DNA of 64,000 nt. It comes from Hymenobacter rigui. Its GTDB lineage: Bacteria; Bacteroidota; Bacteroidia; Cytophagales; Hymenobacteraceae. Below are positions 34,206-42,915 of the stretch, piece after piece. The translations under genes were made by a program, and so were the position numbers. Numbering within the stretch: the first letter of the stretch is position 1; every line of letters begins with the position of its first letter. Location: NCBI RefSeq assembly GCF_003944715.1, contig NZ_RWIT01000002.1, forward strand, positions 1 to 64,000, read 5' to 3'. Below the pieces are notes generated by a model. The model did no database searches, was not told where the DNA came from, and was given only the letters and a program-made list of their open reading frames with translations.

Positions 34206-35507
34206 ATGACCTACCAGCAAACCCTCGACTTTCTCTACCAGCAGCTGCCCATGTTTCAGCGGGTGGGGGAAGCGGGGTACAAGCCGGGGCTGCAGCGGAC
34301 GGAGGAACTGGCGGCGGCCATGGGCAACCCCGAGCGGCGGCTGCGCTGCGTACACGTAGCCGGCACCAACGGCAAAGGCAGCTCCTCGAATATGCTGGCC
34401 GCAGTTTTGCAGGCGGCCGGCTACAAAGTGGGTCTGTACACCTCGCCCCACCTCAAGGAATTCACGGAACGCATCAAAGTCAACGGCCAAGACCTGGACC
34501 CCGACTACCTGGTGCAATGGGTGGCGAAGTGGCGCGGGTTGTTCGACGAGGTGCAGCCCTCGTTTTTTGAGATGTGCGTGGCGCTTTGCTTCGACTATTT
34601 TGCCGAGCAGCAGGTGGATGTGGCCGTGGTGGAAGTGGGCCTGGGCGGCCGGCTGGATTCCACCAACATCATCCGGCCGCTGGTGTCGCTCATCACCAAC
34701 ATCAGCCTCGACCACCAAAACCTGCTGGGCGATACGCTGCCGCTCATTGCGGCCGAAAAAGCCGGTATCATCAAGCCCGGCATACCCGCCATCATCAGCC
34801 AGACCCAGCCCGAAGTAGCCGACGTGTTCCGGCTGAAGGCCGAAGCAGAAGGAGCTCCGCTACTCTTCGCCGATGCCCATTTCCGGGCGGAACTGCGGCA
34901 GCCGCCCGCGCCCGACGACGCAACCCAGCAGCTCTTGGTGCTCCGCAACGACGACATCTATCTGGATAACCTGGAGCTTGGCCTGGTAGGCGACTACCAG
35001 CGGCTAAACCTGCCCGGCGTGCTGGCCACCGTGGACGAGCTGCGCCGCCAGGGTTTCATCATCAGTGAAGACGCGCTCCGCCAGAGCCTGCGGGACGTGC
35101 GCCGATTCACGGGGTTTAAAGGCCGCTGGACGATACTGGGCCGTCAGCCGCTGGTGGTCTGCGACACGGGGCACAACGAGGCCGGTATCCGGTTCATTAC
35201 CGGCCAACTGGCGCGGCTCCCGTACCGGCAGCTGCATTTTGTGCTGGGAGTGGTGCAGGATAAAGACGTGAGCAAAATGCTCAGCCAGCTGCCTCCGGAG
35301 GCCACGTATTACTTTTGTCAGGCCAACATTCCCCGGGCGCTACCGGCTGAAGAATTGGCGGCCAAAGCCGCTGCTTTCGGGCTGTTTGGGGCAGTGTATG
35401 GCCCCGTACCGGCCGCCGTAGCCGCTGCCCGCGCCGCCGCCCGGCCCGATGATGTGGTCTTCATTGGGGGTAGTACCTTTGTGGTGGCGGAAATCGAGGA
35501 GCTGTAA
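34206..35507 (+). CDS. folC: Bifunctional folylpolyglutamate synthase/dihydrofolate synthase
   Basis: 433 residues from ATG at 34206. Adds glutamate to dihydropteroate and to folates. Mur-ligase family hallmarks: ATP loop HVAGTNGKGSSSNML (near residue 51), the SPHLKEFTERIKVNG segment, the metal/substrate segment VEVGLGGRLDSTN near residue 148, and DHQNLLG. The C-terminal domain has VCDTGHNEAGIRF. Separated from trmB by a heptad repeat that starts 1 base after the stop. Confidence 0.94.
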   Translation: MTYQQTLDFLYQQLPMFQRVGEAGYKPGLQRTEELAAAMGNPERRLRCVHVAGTNGKGSSSNMLAAVLQAAGYKVGLYTSPHLKEFTERIKVNGQDLDPDYLVQWVAKWRGLFDEVQPSFFEMCVALCFDYFAEQQVDVAVVEVGLGGRLDSTNIIRPLVSLITNISLDHQNLLGDTLPLIAAEKAGIIKPGIPAIISQTQPEVADVFRLKAEAEGAPLLFADAHFRAELRQPPAPDDATQQLLVLRNDDIYLDNLELGLVGDYQRLNLPGVLATVDELRRQGFIISEDALRQSLRDVRRFTGFKGRWTILGRQPLVVCDTGHNEAGIRFITGQLARLPYRQLHFVLGVVQDKDVSKMLSQLPPEATYYFCQANIPRALPAEELAAKAAAFGLFGAVYGPVPAAVAAARAAARPDDVVFIGGSTFVVAEIEEL

Positions 35508-35508
35508 A

Positions 35509-35620
35509 GTTGTTGTTCATTTTTGGTTGTTGGTTTTTCGTTGGTTGCAGAGCGCAACAGCGGCTTCCAACCACTGAAACCGAGCAACGAACAACTAAAA
35601 ACCAATAACGAAAAACCAAC
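35509..35620. repeat. 7-nt-periodic inverted repeat between folC and trmB (word gttgttc/gtttttc)
   Basis: Left arm 35509-35548, starting 1 base after the folC stop, in units gttgttc, atttttg, gttgttg, gtttttc. Right arm 35583-35620, complementary in sense, in units of gaacaac, taaaaac, caataac, gaaaaac. The right arm ends 3 bases before the GTG of trmB. Confidence 0.85.
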
Positions 35621-35623
35621 CCA

Positions 35624-36286
35624 GTGAGTCGCGTAAAACTGAAGCGCTTTGCCGATAATGCCGAACGGCCCGATGTAGTAGAACCCGGCAAAGCCACCTA
35701 TCAGCAGCTCGGCGGCCGCTGGCACCAGGAGTTCTTTCATAACCCAAACCCGATTACCCTGGAAGTGGGCTGCGGCAAAGGTGAGTACACCGTGGGCCTG
35801 GCCGAGCGGTACCCGGAGCGCAATTTTCTGGGGCTGGATATCAAAGGCGAAAGAATCTGGCGGGGCAGCACCCGGGCCGAGGCCCTGGGCCTGAAAAACG
35901 TGGGCTTCATCCGCACCCGCGCCCACGACCTGCTCACGCATTTCGCTCCCGGCGAGCTGCACGAAATCTGGATTACCTTCCCCGACCCACGCCCCCGCGA
36001 CCGGGACATTAAGCGCCGCCTCACGGCCCCGCGCTTCCTGGACCTGTACCAGCAGATTCTGCGCCCCGGCGGCCTGATTCACCTCAAAACCGACAACGAG
36101 GACCTGTTCGACTACTCCCTGGAAACCGTGCAGCAGCGCTCCGGTGCTACCATCGTGGCCCATACCAAAGACCTGTACGCCACGCCCGAGCTGCTGCCCC
36201 ACGCCGAGGACATCCAGACCACCTTCGAGCGTAAGTACCGCTCCGTGGGTGTACCCATCAAGTACCTGCAATTTCGGGTGAGCTAA
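35624..36286 (+). CDS. trmB: tRNA (guanine-N7-)-methyltransferase
   Basis: 220 residues from GTG at 35624. Methylates G46 in the variable loop of tRNAs using S-adenosylmethionine. Visible: SAM motif LEVGCGKGEYTVGLAERYP near residue 46, LGLDIKGERIWRG, and the family signature IWITFPDPRPRDRDIKRRLT near residue 122. The C-terminal YRSVGVPIKYLQFRV is intact. No ATG lies near the conserved N-terminus, so GTG is chosen. The upstream arm of the heptad repeat abuts the start. Confidence 0.94.
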   Translation: MSRVKLKRFADNAERPDVVEPGKATYQQLGGRWHQEFFHNPNPITLEVGCGKGEYTVGLAERYPERNFLGLDIKGERIWRGSTRAEALGLKNVGFIRTRAHDLLTHFAPGELHEIWITFPDPRPRDRDIKRRLTAPRFLDLYQQILRPGGLIHLKTDNEDLFDYSLETVQQRSGATIVAHTKDLYATPELLPHAEDIQTTFERKYRSVGVPIKYLQFRVS

Positions 36287-36311
36287 GCCCGGCTACTTCC
36301 GGATATCAGCC

Positions 36312-36345
36312 AAAAAGGCGCGGCCCATGCAGGTCACGCCTTTTT
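36312..36345 (+). terminator. Intrinsic terminator after trmB
   Basis: 9-bp stem aaaaaggcg (36312-36320) with its complement (36337-36345) ending in a T run. Confidence 0.8.
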
Positions 36346-36376
36346 GCTTTACTTGGGCCTGCTAACGACTTGACTG

Positions 36377-37210
36377 ATGCAGCCTGTTCAGATTCCTCAA
36401 ACTATGCCGCTCTTCCTGGTTCTGGATGACCTGCTGGTAAACGTATTGCGCGGGCTAAGCCCCGCTGATTGGCAACGGCCCACGCTGGCGCCCGGCTGGA
36501 CGGTGCAGGATGTAGCCCTGCACTTGCTGGACGGCAGCTTACGCAGCCTGTCGATGCTGCGCGACGGACACGTTGCCGGCCCGGGCCCCGCCAGTGGCGA
36601 GTATGCGGATGTGGTGACGTACCTGAACCAGCTTAACAACTCCTGGGTGCAGGCGGGACGGCGGCTTAGCCCGGCCGTGCTGCTGAGCCTGCTGGAGCAC
36701 ATCGGGCCCCAGTACAACGCCTTCCTGGCGCAGCTGCACCCCGCCGCGCCGGCGGCATTTTCGGTGGCCTGGGCGGGGGAGGAGCGCTCCACCAATCATT
36801 TCCACGTAGCCCGCGAGTACACCGAGAAGTGGCACCACCAGCAGCAAATCCGGCAGGCAGTGGGCGAGGAGACTCCGCTGCTGCACCCCGAGCTATACCG
36901 GCCGTTTCTGGAAACCAGCCTGCAGGCCTGGCCTTTTCAGTACCGCGCCGTAGAAGCCCCTGTTGGGGCCGTAGTGCGCCTTACGGTGCCAGGGCAAGGC
37001 AGTTGGGAGTTGCTGCGCACCGCAGCCGGGTGGGAGTTGGTCTATCTGCCCGATGCCACCGCCGTAGCTCAGATAGAAATTCCCGCGCCGCTGGCCTGGC
37101 GGCTGTTCACCAAGAGCCTGCCGCTGGCGGAAGCCCGGCAAGCGGTAACGCTGGAAGGGCCGCAACATCTCACGGAGCCATTTCTGCAACTGGTCACTGT
37201 AATGGCCTGA
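36377..37210 (+). CDS. Maleylpyruvate isomerase N-terminal (DinB-like) domain protein
   Basis: 277 residues. Residues about 10-180 match the four-helix metal-binding fold of the mycothiol-dependent maleylpyruvate isomerase/DinB superfamily: WTVQDVALHLLDGSLRSLSML carries the first His, and the FHVAREYTEKWHHQQQIRQ segment carries later candidate ligands. The C-terminal half is less conserved. Bacteroidota do not make mycothiol, so the substrate and thiol partner are unknown. It stands alone between two terminators. Confidence 0.65.
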   Translation: MQPVQIPQTMPLFLVLDDLLVNVLRGLSPADWQRPTLAPGWTVQDVALHLLDGSLRSLSMLRDGHVAGPGPASGEYADVVTYLNQLNNSWVQAGRRLSPAVLLSLLEHIGPQYNAFLAQLHPAAPAAFSVAWAGEERSTNHFHVAREYTEKWHHQQQIRQAVGEETPLLHPELYRPFLETSLQAWPFQYRAVEAPVGAVVRLTVPGQGSWELLRTAAGWELVYLPDATAVAQIEIPAPLAWRLFTKSLPLAEARQAVTLEGPQHLTEPFLQLVTVMA

Positions 37211-37229
37211 GTAAGCTGTCGAATGCCAT

Positions 37230-37278
37230 AAAAAGCGTAATGCCTGTTACTGCAGCAGTAACAGGCATTACGCTTTTT
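37230..37278. terminator. Bidirectional intrinsic terminator
   Basis: 22-bp perfect stem (37230-37251 with 37257-37278) with A and T runs at its ends. It lies between convergent genes ending at 37210 and 37295. Confidence 0.93.
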
Positions 37279-37294
37279 ACGAATGAGCGGGTGT

Positions 37295-37918
37295 CTAATC
37301 GATTTCCAGCTGTTCAAACACGGCTTCCATTTCGTCGAAGTCGCGCAGACCGGGTTTGATTTCGTCGCCGCCCTGCAGTACAATGCCAGCCGGGCGAACT
37401 TTATCCACAAAGGTGCGCAGCATGTCCGGGGCAAATCCGGCACCCAGCCAGATAGTGTAAGTGCGGGCCTGCTCCGTGAGACGCAGCAGCTCAGCTGGAT
37501 TCGGCAGGGGTGAAGGCGGGGTAGCCAGTACGAAGCCCAGATAGTGCGGAGCCTGCTCCCGGAAGCGCAGCTCCACATCCTCGGGCATCATATCCGGTAT
37601 CCAGGTCGTGAGCTTGAGAACGGGTACGGTCAGTTGAGCCAGTTCGTCGGCGGGGCGGCGGCGGTGCAGCAGCACCGCGTGCAGGCCGCATTGCTGCACC
37701 AGGCCATTGATTTCGGCTACGGGCAGCGTATCGAACTCTCCAATCAGCTGCACGCCGGCTACCCAGCCGCTGAGCTCCTGTACGGCCTCCGGCGTCAGGT
37801 AATCGGCAAAAGACGGGTCGAGCCGAAAGGTGAGGGATTCGGCTCCCATGCCGGCGCAATATCGGGCATCGGAAAGGTTATTGATGCCGCGCACCATCAC
37901 GGGAACTAGCAAAGACAT
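37295..37918 (-). CDS. Phosphoribosylanthranilate isomerase (TrpF)-like barrel protein without the catalytic Cys
   Basis: 207 residues from ATG at 37918. Begins VPVMVRGINNLSDARYCAGMGAE, which aligns with the KxCGIxxxxDA start of TrpF, but the catalytic Cys position is Arg. Later barrel segments fit (VQLIGEF, VLKLTTW, IWLGAGFAPDMLRTFV). It is therefore probably not a normal tryptophan-pathway isomerase; it may be a repurposed paralogue. No trp genes are nearby. The upstream ORF extension runs into an 8-nt periodic repeat and is rejected as a start. Confidence 0.6.
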   Translation of the reverse strand: MSLLVPVMVRGINNLSDARYCAGMGAESLTFRLDPSFADYLTPEAVQELSGWVAGVQLIGEFDTLPVAEINGLVQQCGLHAVLLHRRRPADELAQLTVPVLKLTTWIPDMMPEDVELRFREQAPHYLGFVLATPPSPLPNPAELLRLTEQARTYTIWLGAGFAPDMLRTFVDKVRPAGIVLQGGDEIKPGLRDFDEMEAVFEQLEID

Positions 37919-37990
37919 AGCAAAGAAAATTGAGGGAAACAGGCCCGGCGCTTCCGCCGTTGCCGCTGCAATAATCGGGACTTCTGCGTG

Positions 37991-38132
37991 AATTGTTGGA
38001 TTGTTGAATGGGTGAATTGTTGAAGGGGGGAATTGCTTGGATTGTTCAATGGGTATATGTGAGAACATATCTGCCGTCCTGCGTGCTGCCTATCTATCCA
38101 CCCATCTAGCCATCTACCCATTCAACAATCCC
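37991..38132. repeat. 8-nt-periodic inverted repeat between the TrpF-like gene and mnmA
   Basis: The left arm (37991-38056) is built of 8-base units such as gaattgtt, ggattgtt and gaatgggt. The right arm (about 38091-38132) is built of units tatctatc, cacccatc, tagccatc and tacccatt. A 16-base core at 37998-38013 is the exact complement of 38116-38131. It lies between divergent genes, as in the tyrS/holA case. Confidence 0.8.
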
Positions 38133-38139
38133 TCTTTCG

Positions 38140-38147
38140 TATCTTTG
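38140..38147 (+). promoter_or_regulatory. -7 promoter element TATCTTTG for mnmA
   Basis: Exact TAnnTTTG match immediately after the 8-nt repeat and 49 bases before the ATG at 38196. Confidence 0.6.
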
Positions 38148-38195
38148 CCCATTCGGCCGGAACCTTTCACGCTTCGGGCGCAATTTGATTCACGT

Positions 38196-39341
38196 ATGAA
38201 TACAACGAAAGGACGGGTGCTCGTCGCTATGAGCGGCGGCATCGACAGCTCCGTGGCAGCCGTGATGCTCCACGAGCAGGGGTATGAAGTGGTCGGGATG
38301 ACTATGAAAACCTGGGATTACGCCTCGGCGGGCGGCAGTAAGAAGGAAACCGGCTGCTGCTCCCTCGACAGCATCAACGACGCCCGCCAGATTGCCGTGG
38401 AACTGGGCTTCCCGCACTACATCATCGATATCCGCGACGAATTCGGCGACTTCGTCATCAGCAACTTCACCGAGGAATATCTGGCCGGGCGTACCCCCAA
38501 CCCCTGCGTACTGTGCAACACCCACATCAAGTGGGACGCCCTGCTACGCCGCGCCGACCAGCTCGGCTGCGAGTTCATTGCCACCGGCCACTATGCCCAG
38601 GTGCGCCACGAAAACGGCCGCTACGTTATCAGCAAAGGCCTCGACGACAACAAAGACCAAAGCTATGCCCTGTGGGGCGTAACGCAGGAAAGCCTGGCCC
38701 GCACGCTGTTCCCGCTGGGCCAGCTGCGCAAAACGGCCATCTACGACTTTGCCCGGGAGCGGGGCTTCACCGAGCTGGTAAACAAGCCGGAGAGCTACGA
38801 AATCTGCTTCATCCCCGACAACGACTACCGCGGCTTCCTGCGCCGTCGGGTGCCGGGCCTGGAGGAGCGCGTGGCCGGCGGCGAGTTTGTGCTGCGCGAC
38901 GGTACGGTGGTAGGCAAGCACGAGGGCTATCCGTTCTACACCATCGGGCAGCGCAAGGGTCTGGGCGTGGCGCTGGGTTTCCCGGTGTACGTTACGGCCA
39001 TCGACCCCGAAACCAACCGCGTGGTGCTGGGCAACTTTGATGACCTGGCCAGCACCCGCACGGTGGTGGGCAAGCTCAACATGGGTAAGTATGCCTCGCT
39101 GGAAGGCCGCGGGCTGGTGCCCAGCATCACCAAAATACGCTACAACCACGACGGCTCCCCGGCCTTCCTGGAGCAGAAGGGCGACAAAATCTACGTGTAC
39201 TTCGAGGAGGCCGTGCACGCCGTTACGCCCGGCCAGGCCGCCGTGTTCTACGAAGGCACCGACGTGCTGGGCGGTGGCTGGATCGAGCGTCACACCATTG
39301 GTGAGATTCCCGAGCCTTCCGAGGCCGTAGCCGTGGGCTAA
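38196..39341 (+). CDS. mnmA: tRNA-specific 2-thiouridylase
   Basis: 381 residues from ATG at 38196. Thiolates U34 of Lys, Glu and Gln tRNAs. PP-loop SGGIDSS at residues 13-19, catalytic Cys104 in NPCVLCN and the persulfide partner Cys204 in EICFIPD are all present, as is the central GHYAQ segment. The C-terminal beta-barrel (FYTIGQRKGLGVALGFPVYV ... VTPGQAAVFYEG) is complete. Transcription likely starts from its own promoter; a terminator follows. Some databases call this MnmA/TrmU. Confidence 0.95.
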   Translation: MNTTKGRVLVAMSGGIDSSVAAVMLHEQGYEVVGMTMKTWDYASAGGSKKETGCCSLDSINDARQIAVELGFPHYIIDIRDEFGDFVISNFTEEYLAGRTPNPCVLCNTHIKWDALLRRADQLGCEFIATGHYAQVRHENGRYVISKGLDDNKDQSYALWGVTQESLARTLFPLGQLRKTAIYDFARERGFTELVNKPESYEICFIPDNDYRGFLRRRVPGLEERVAGGEFVLRDGTVVGKHEGYPFYTIGQRKGLGVALGFPVYVTAIDPETNRVVLGNFDDLASTRTVVGKLNMGKYASLEGRGLVPSITKIRYNHDGSPAFLEQKGDKIYVYFEEAVHAVTPGQAAVFYEGTDVLGGGWIERHTIGEIPEPSEAVAVG

Positions 39342-39358
39342 CCGCATTGATTTGACAG

Positions 39359-39395
39359 GAAAAGCCGGTTCTCTAGCAGCAGAAACCGGCTTTTC
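39359..39395 (+). terminator. Intrinsic terminator after mnmA
   Basis: 12-bp perfect stem (39359-39370 with 39384-39395) with a T-rich end. Confidence 0.85.
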
Positions 39396-39513
39396 TACGT
39401 TCATACGTCAGCTGATTACCGCGGTGGAACTGCACCGGGGCATCGGCCGTTCAAAGCGGGCAGAACTGGAAGTTGCCGAAGGAAGTGTACTTTCAGCCAG
39501 TGAATTCAATTCT

Positions 39514-40293
39514 ATGAAACAGACCTATTCTTTTCAACAATTACGCGTTGCCCAGTGGCTATTGGGTGGCTTGCTGCTTGCCGTGGCGAGCTGTAAGAAC
39601 GAAACCGAGGTACTACCCGATCAGGGACCCGAGTATTACCCCATGGAAGTAGGAGCTTACCGCATTTATGCCGTGGCCGATACCAGCTGGCGCAACAATG
39701 TGCCGACGGTTAGCCGTTTTCAGTTTCGGGAGCAGGTAGCGGCTGAACTCAGTCCCGATGCTACGGGCCAACCGGTGTACCGCGTGATTCGGTCGCGTCG
39801 CGCCACCGCCACTGATAGCTGGGCCGCGGACTCTGTGCTTACCGTGACGGTAGCCAAAAGCTTTGTCACGGAGCAACTGGGCAACCGGCGCACGGTAGTG
39901 ATGGTTTTTCCTGCGCTGCAGGGCAAAAACTGGGACAGCAATGCTTTCAACACGCTAAACGGTCCTCTTGATTCGGCGCGGCAGGCTAATCGGGACTACC
40001 AGGTCAGAAACCGGTACTACGCGCAAACGGGTGCGGCCTTGAGTCTTCAGCGTGACGGCCGCAGCTACGCGTACGACAATACCGTGACTACCTTTAACGA
40101 CCTGACGGCAGCCAATGGCGTGAACATTTGTGGGACCACCGTGCTGCGTACCACCTTTGCGAAAGGCATCGGGCCGGTGTACAGGGTGCGGCGGCGGTAT
40201 TCACATGACTCGGGCACCCTGGCCGGCTGTAATCCATCCTTTATTTATCTGGGTCAGTCGCGCAGCGAGGTCCTGATTGAGAGCGGCAAGTAA
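39514..40293 (+). CDS. Hypothetical lipoprotein
   Basis: 259 residues from ATG at 39514. N-terminal lipoprotein signal with LLLAVASCKNE (lipidated Cys near residue 28). The remainder is beta-rich (YPMEVGAYRIYAVADTSW, RFQFREQVAAEL) and unlike any family I can name; a YPMEVGxYRxYxVD-type start is common in Bacteroidota lipoproteins of unknown role. Probably faces the periplasm or surface. Alone between terminators. Confidence 0.7.
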   Translation: MKQTYSFQQLRVAQWLLGGLLLAVASCKNETEVLPDQGPEYYPMEVGAYRIYAVADTSWRNNVPTVSRFQFREQVAAELSPDATGQPVYRVIRSRRATATDSWAADSVLTVTVAKSFVTEQLGNRRTVVMVFPALQGKNWDSNAFNTLNGPLDSARQANRDYQVRNRYYAQTGAALSLQRDGRSYAYDNTVTTFNDLTAANGVNICGTTVLRTTFAKGIGPVYRVRRRYSHDSGTLAGCNPSFIYLGQSRSEVLIESGK

Positions 40294-40318
40294 CGACCGT
40301 ATAGCCAGGCCCCGACCT

Positions 40319-40360
40319 GACGCCCCGCTGAAACGAAAGCTCAGCGGGGCGTCGCGCTTT
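40319..40360 (+). terminator. Intrinsic terminator after the lipoprotein gene
   Basis: 13-bp perfect stem (40319-40331 with 40341-40353) followed by gcgctttttt. Confidence 0.9.
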
Positions 40361-40452
40361 TTTAACAATGCACAGGGTCAGCTAAAACCCCTTCTAGGGT
40401 GTGAATTTCCAGGATTCGTGTGTATCTTCCGGCACGTCAATTCGCGCTCCGA

Positions 40453-42159
40453 ATGGTTTTATTCCGCCTTTTACTTACTGCTGGTCTGAGCTTACCGGCC
40501 TTTTTTGCCCAGGCCGCCGGTGGTGGCTCTCAGCCGCCGGTGGATACGCCCGCCAGAACAACAGGCACCGTCCGCAAACACCTTGTGTATTTCAAGGATA
40601 AAGCGGGCACCCCATTTACCGTTACCAACCCGCAGGCGTTCCTGTCGGCCCGGGCCATACAGCGTCGGCAGCGGCAGAATATTGCCATTCTACCCCGGGA
40701 TTTGCCGGTATCCCCGGCGTATGTGCAGCAGGTCAAAGCCGTGCCCGGGACGCAGCTCTGGTACACGTCCCGGTGGTTTAACGCCGCTATTGTCGCCTGC
40801 GACTCGGCTACGCTGCAGCAGGTGCAGGCCCTGTCCTGCGTCCGCTCGGCCCAGACCCTGAACCGGGGCGTGGCCGGTACCCGCAAGCCCAAAGGCGACG
40901 ATGCCGATGAGCCCCAGGCGCTGGAACGCGGTACCCGCAGCCAGTATGGCAAAGCCTACACCCAGGCCCAGATGCTGGGGGCCGTGCAGATGCACGATGC
41001 CGGCTACCGGGGCGAAGGCATGCAGATTGCCGTGTTTGACGCTGGCTTCCCGGGCGTGAATACCGCCTCGGAGTTTACTTCCATCTTTCAGGATCAACGC
41101 CTGGCCAGCACCTTCAACGTGGTGGAGAAAACCACGCAGGTGTACCAGCGCGACAGCCACGGAACGCACTGTCTGTCTACTATCGGAGGCGACCAGTCGG
41201 GCTTGTTTATCGGCACCGCGCCCAAGGCCACGTTCCGGCTGTTCCTCACCGAGGATATCTTTTCGGAGCATCCGGTGGAAGAAGCCAACTGGCTGATTGC
41301 CGCTGAAAAGGCCGACTCGGCTGGGGTAGATATTATCAGTTCCTCGTTGGGTTACAGCACGTTCGATTATCCTTCCATCGATTATACCTACGCCAACATG
41401 AACGGCCGCACGGCGCTGTCCACGCGGGCGGCTACGGTAGCGGCACGGGTAGGCATGGTGGTGGTCAGCTCCGCCGGCAACGAGGGTAACAATAACTGGC
41501 ACTACATCACGGCTCCCGCCGATGCCGACTCCATTCTGACGGTTGGAGCCACCGACTCGCTGTCGGTCGTGGCCGGCTTCAGCTCCCGGGGGCCAACTGC
41601 CGATGGCCGCATCAAGCCCAATCTGGCGGCTATGGGTGTGCAAACGGCCATTGTGACGCCCTCCGGCGTGGTTACCCGGGGCAATGGCACCTCCTATTCC
41701 TGTCCGGTGCTGGCCGGCATGGTGGCCGGATTCTGGCAGGCCAACCCCACGCTCACGGCCCAGCAGGTCATCAGCTTTCTGCAGCGTTCCGGCACGCGGG
41801 CCCTCACCCCCAACGATGATACCGGCTATGGTATTCCCAACTTCGTGCGGGCCTACAACCTCGCTAACCCCAGCGCCCCGCTGGCCGCCGCGCCGCCCGC
41901 TCCACGCCAGGACCTGCTGATTTATCCCAATCCCAGCAAGGATGATGAGCTATATCTGCAGCTGGCCGTTGATTTTCAGTCAACTCCGCTGCAGGTGCTG
42001 ATCTTTGACGCGCGCGGCGCACTGGTTGCCGAGCAGCGCATTGCGCCCACCTCCTCTGCGGCCGTGCGGCTGCACCCGGGTGTGCTGACCAAAGGCATCT
42101 ATACCTGCCGCGTAAGCAATGGGCGTGAACAGCGTACTGTTCGGTTTGTAAAGCTTTAA
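40453..42159 (+). CDS. Secreted subtilisin-like serine peptidase (S8) with T9SS sorting domain
   Basis: 568 residues from ATG at 40453, which begins a signal peptide (MVLFRLLLTAGLSLPAFFAQ). A propeptide-like region (about 35-170) precedes an S8 catalytic domain with all three catalytic residues: Asp196 (VFDAGFPG), His236 (DSHGTHCLS) and Ser414 (GNGTSYSCPVLAG). The oxyanion Asn is in SSAGNEGNNNW. C-terminal T9SS signal from about residue 490 (LIYPNPSKDDELYLQL ... GIYTCRVSNGREQ). Expected to be an extracellular protease exported by type IX secretion. Confidence 0.9.
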   Translation: MVLFRLLLTAGLSLPAFFAQAAGGGSQPPVDTPARTTGTVRKHLVYFKDKAGTPFTVTNPQAFLSARAIQRRQRQNIAILPRDLPVSPAYVQQVKAVPGTQLWYTSRWFNAAIVACDSATLQQVQALSCVRSAQTLNRGVAGTRKPKGDDADEPQALERGTRSQYGKAYTQAQMLGAVQMHDAGYRGEGMQIAVFDAGFPGVNTASEFTSIFQDQRLASTFNVVEKTTQVYQRDSHGTHCLSTIGGDQSGLFIGTAPKATFRLFLTEDIFSEHPVEEANWLIAAEKADSAGVDIISSSLGYSTFDYPSIDYTYANMNGRTALSTRAATVAARVGMVVVSSAGNEGNNNWHYITAPADADSILTVGATDSLSVVAGFSSRGPTADGRIKPNLAAMGVQTAIVTPSGVVTRGNGTSYSCPVLAGMVAGFWQANPTLTAQQVISFLQRSGTRALTPNDDTGYGIPNFVRAYNLANPSAPLAAAPPAPRQDLLIYPNPSKDDELYLQLAVDFQSTPLQVLIFDARGALVAEQRIAPTSSAAVRLHPGVLTKGIYTCRVSNGREQRTVRFVKL

Positions 42160-42182
42160 TGCACAGCGGGATATTTGAACAT

Positions 42183-42213
42183 AAAAAAACAGGCTGCGTT
42201 GGCCTGTTTTTTT
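42183..42213 (+). terminator. Intrinsic terminator after the S8 peptidase gene
   Basis: 12-bp stem with a 7-base loop (42183-42194 with 42202-42213) ending in seven T. Confidence 0.93.
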
Positions 42214-42352
42214 ATATTCAAATATATATTGCTAATTAAATTGGCTTGATTGGCATGGCGAATATTTTTAGTAAATTGGCAATGATTTACCAGATGACTA
42301 TGTTGTCAGTCAGTACTTCATTCCCCCGGATTCACTTCTAAATTCTTCAATC

Positions 42353-42682
42353 ATGCTTCAGATGATGGTTACCAAGCGCCTGGGCAAGCGCCAGTTTCAT
42401 TTCACCGTACAGGGGGCCAACTTCCACGAGGTGGTGGCTGAGTACGACCGGCTCAGCTTCCCCGATGTAGCCAAATGCGGCCTCTGCGGCTCCGATAACC
42501 TGGACCTGACGGCCCGCGTGGCCCAGGACAAGTTCAAATACACTAGCCTGAAGTGCCTGGATTGCCGGGGCGACGTGACGTTCGGCAAGCGGGCAGATGA
42601 TGATAAGACGGTATTCCTGCGCAAGACGGAAGACGGCAAGCTCGACTGGCGTGCGTGGGAAAAAGAGCCGGCCACCAAGTAG
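42353..42682 (+). CDS. Small zinc-ribbon-like hypothetical protein
   Basis: 109 residues with two Cys pairs, CGLC near residue 42 and CLDC near residue 69, a plausible zinc ribbon, in a mostly charged soluble protein ending REWAW-like (LDWRAWEKEPATK). No signal peptide. An AT-rich 100-base promoter region lies upstream. I cannot name a family; nucleic-acid binding is possible but not shown. Confidence 0.6.
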   Translation: MLQMMVTKRLGKRQFHFTVQGANFHEVVAEYDRLSFPDVAKCGLCGSDNLDLTARVAQDKFKYTSLKCLDCRGDVTFGKRADDDKTVFLRKTEDGKLDWRAWEKEPATK

Positions 42683-42915
42683 TCGGCTAGCTGCCAACCG
42701 GGTATAGCCCGAAGCAGATTTTTTTACCAGAGCCTCTGTACGGGTTCAGCCAGTTTGTGCGTTCAGGAGTAGGTACTCGTGGGCCCAGCAGACTGCTGTT
42801 CCGCTCGGAGGCTTTGGCTTTTCCAGGAAGCTGCCATCTTAGAACTACTGCGTGCTTTAGCTGGTCCCGTCGAGTTCTGTTATTCAATCCTGCGTTATTC
42901 AGTTACTTTCGCGCT

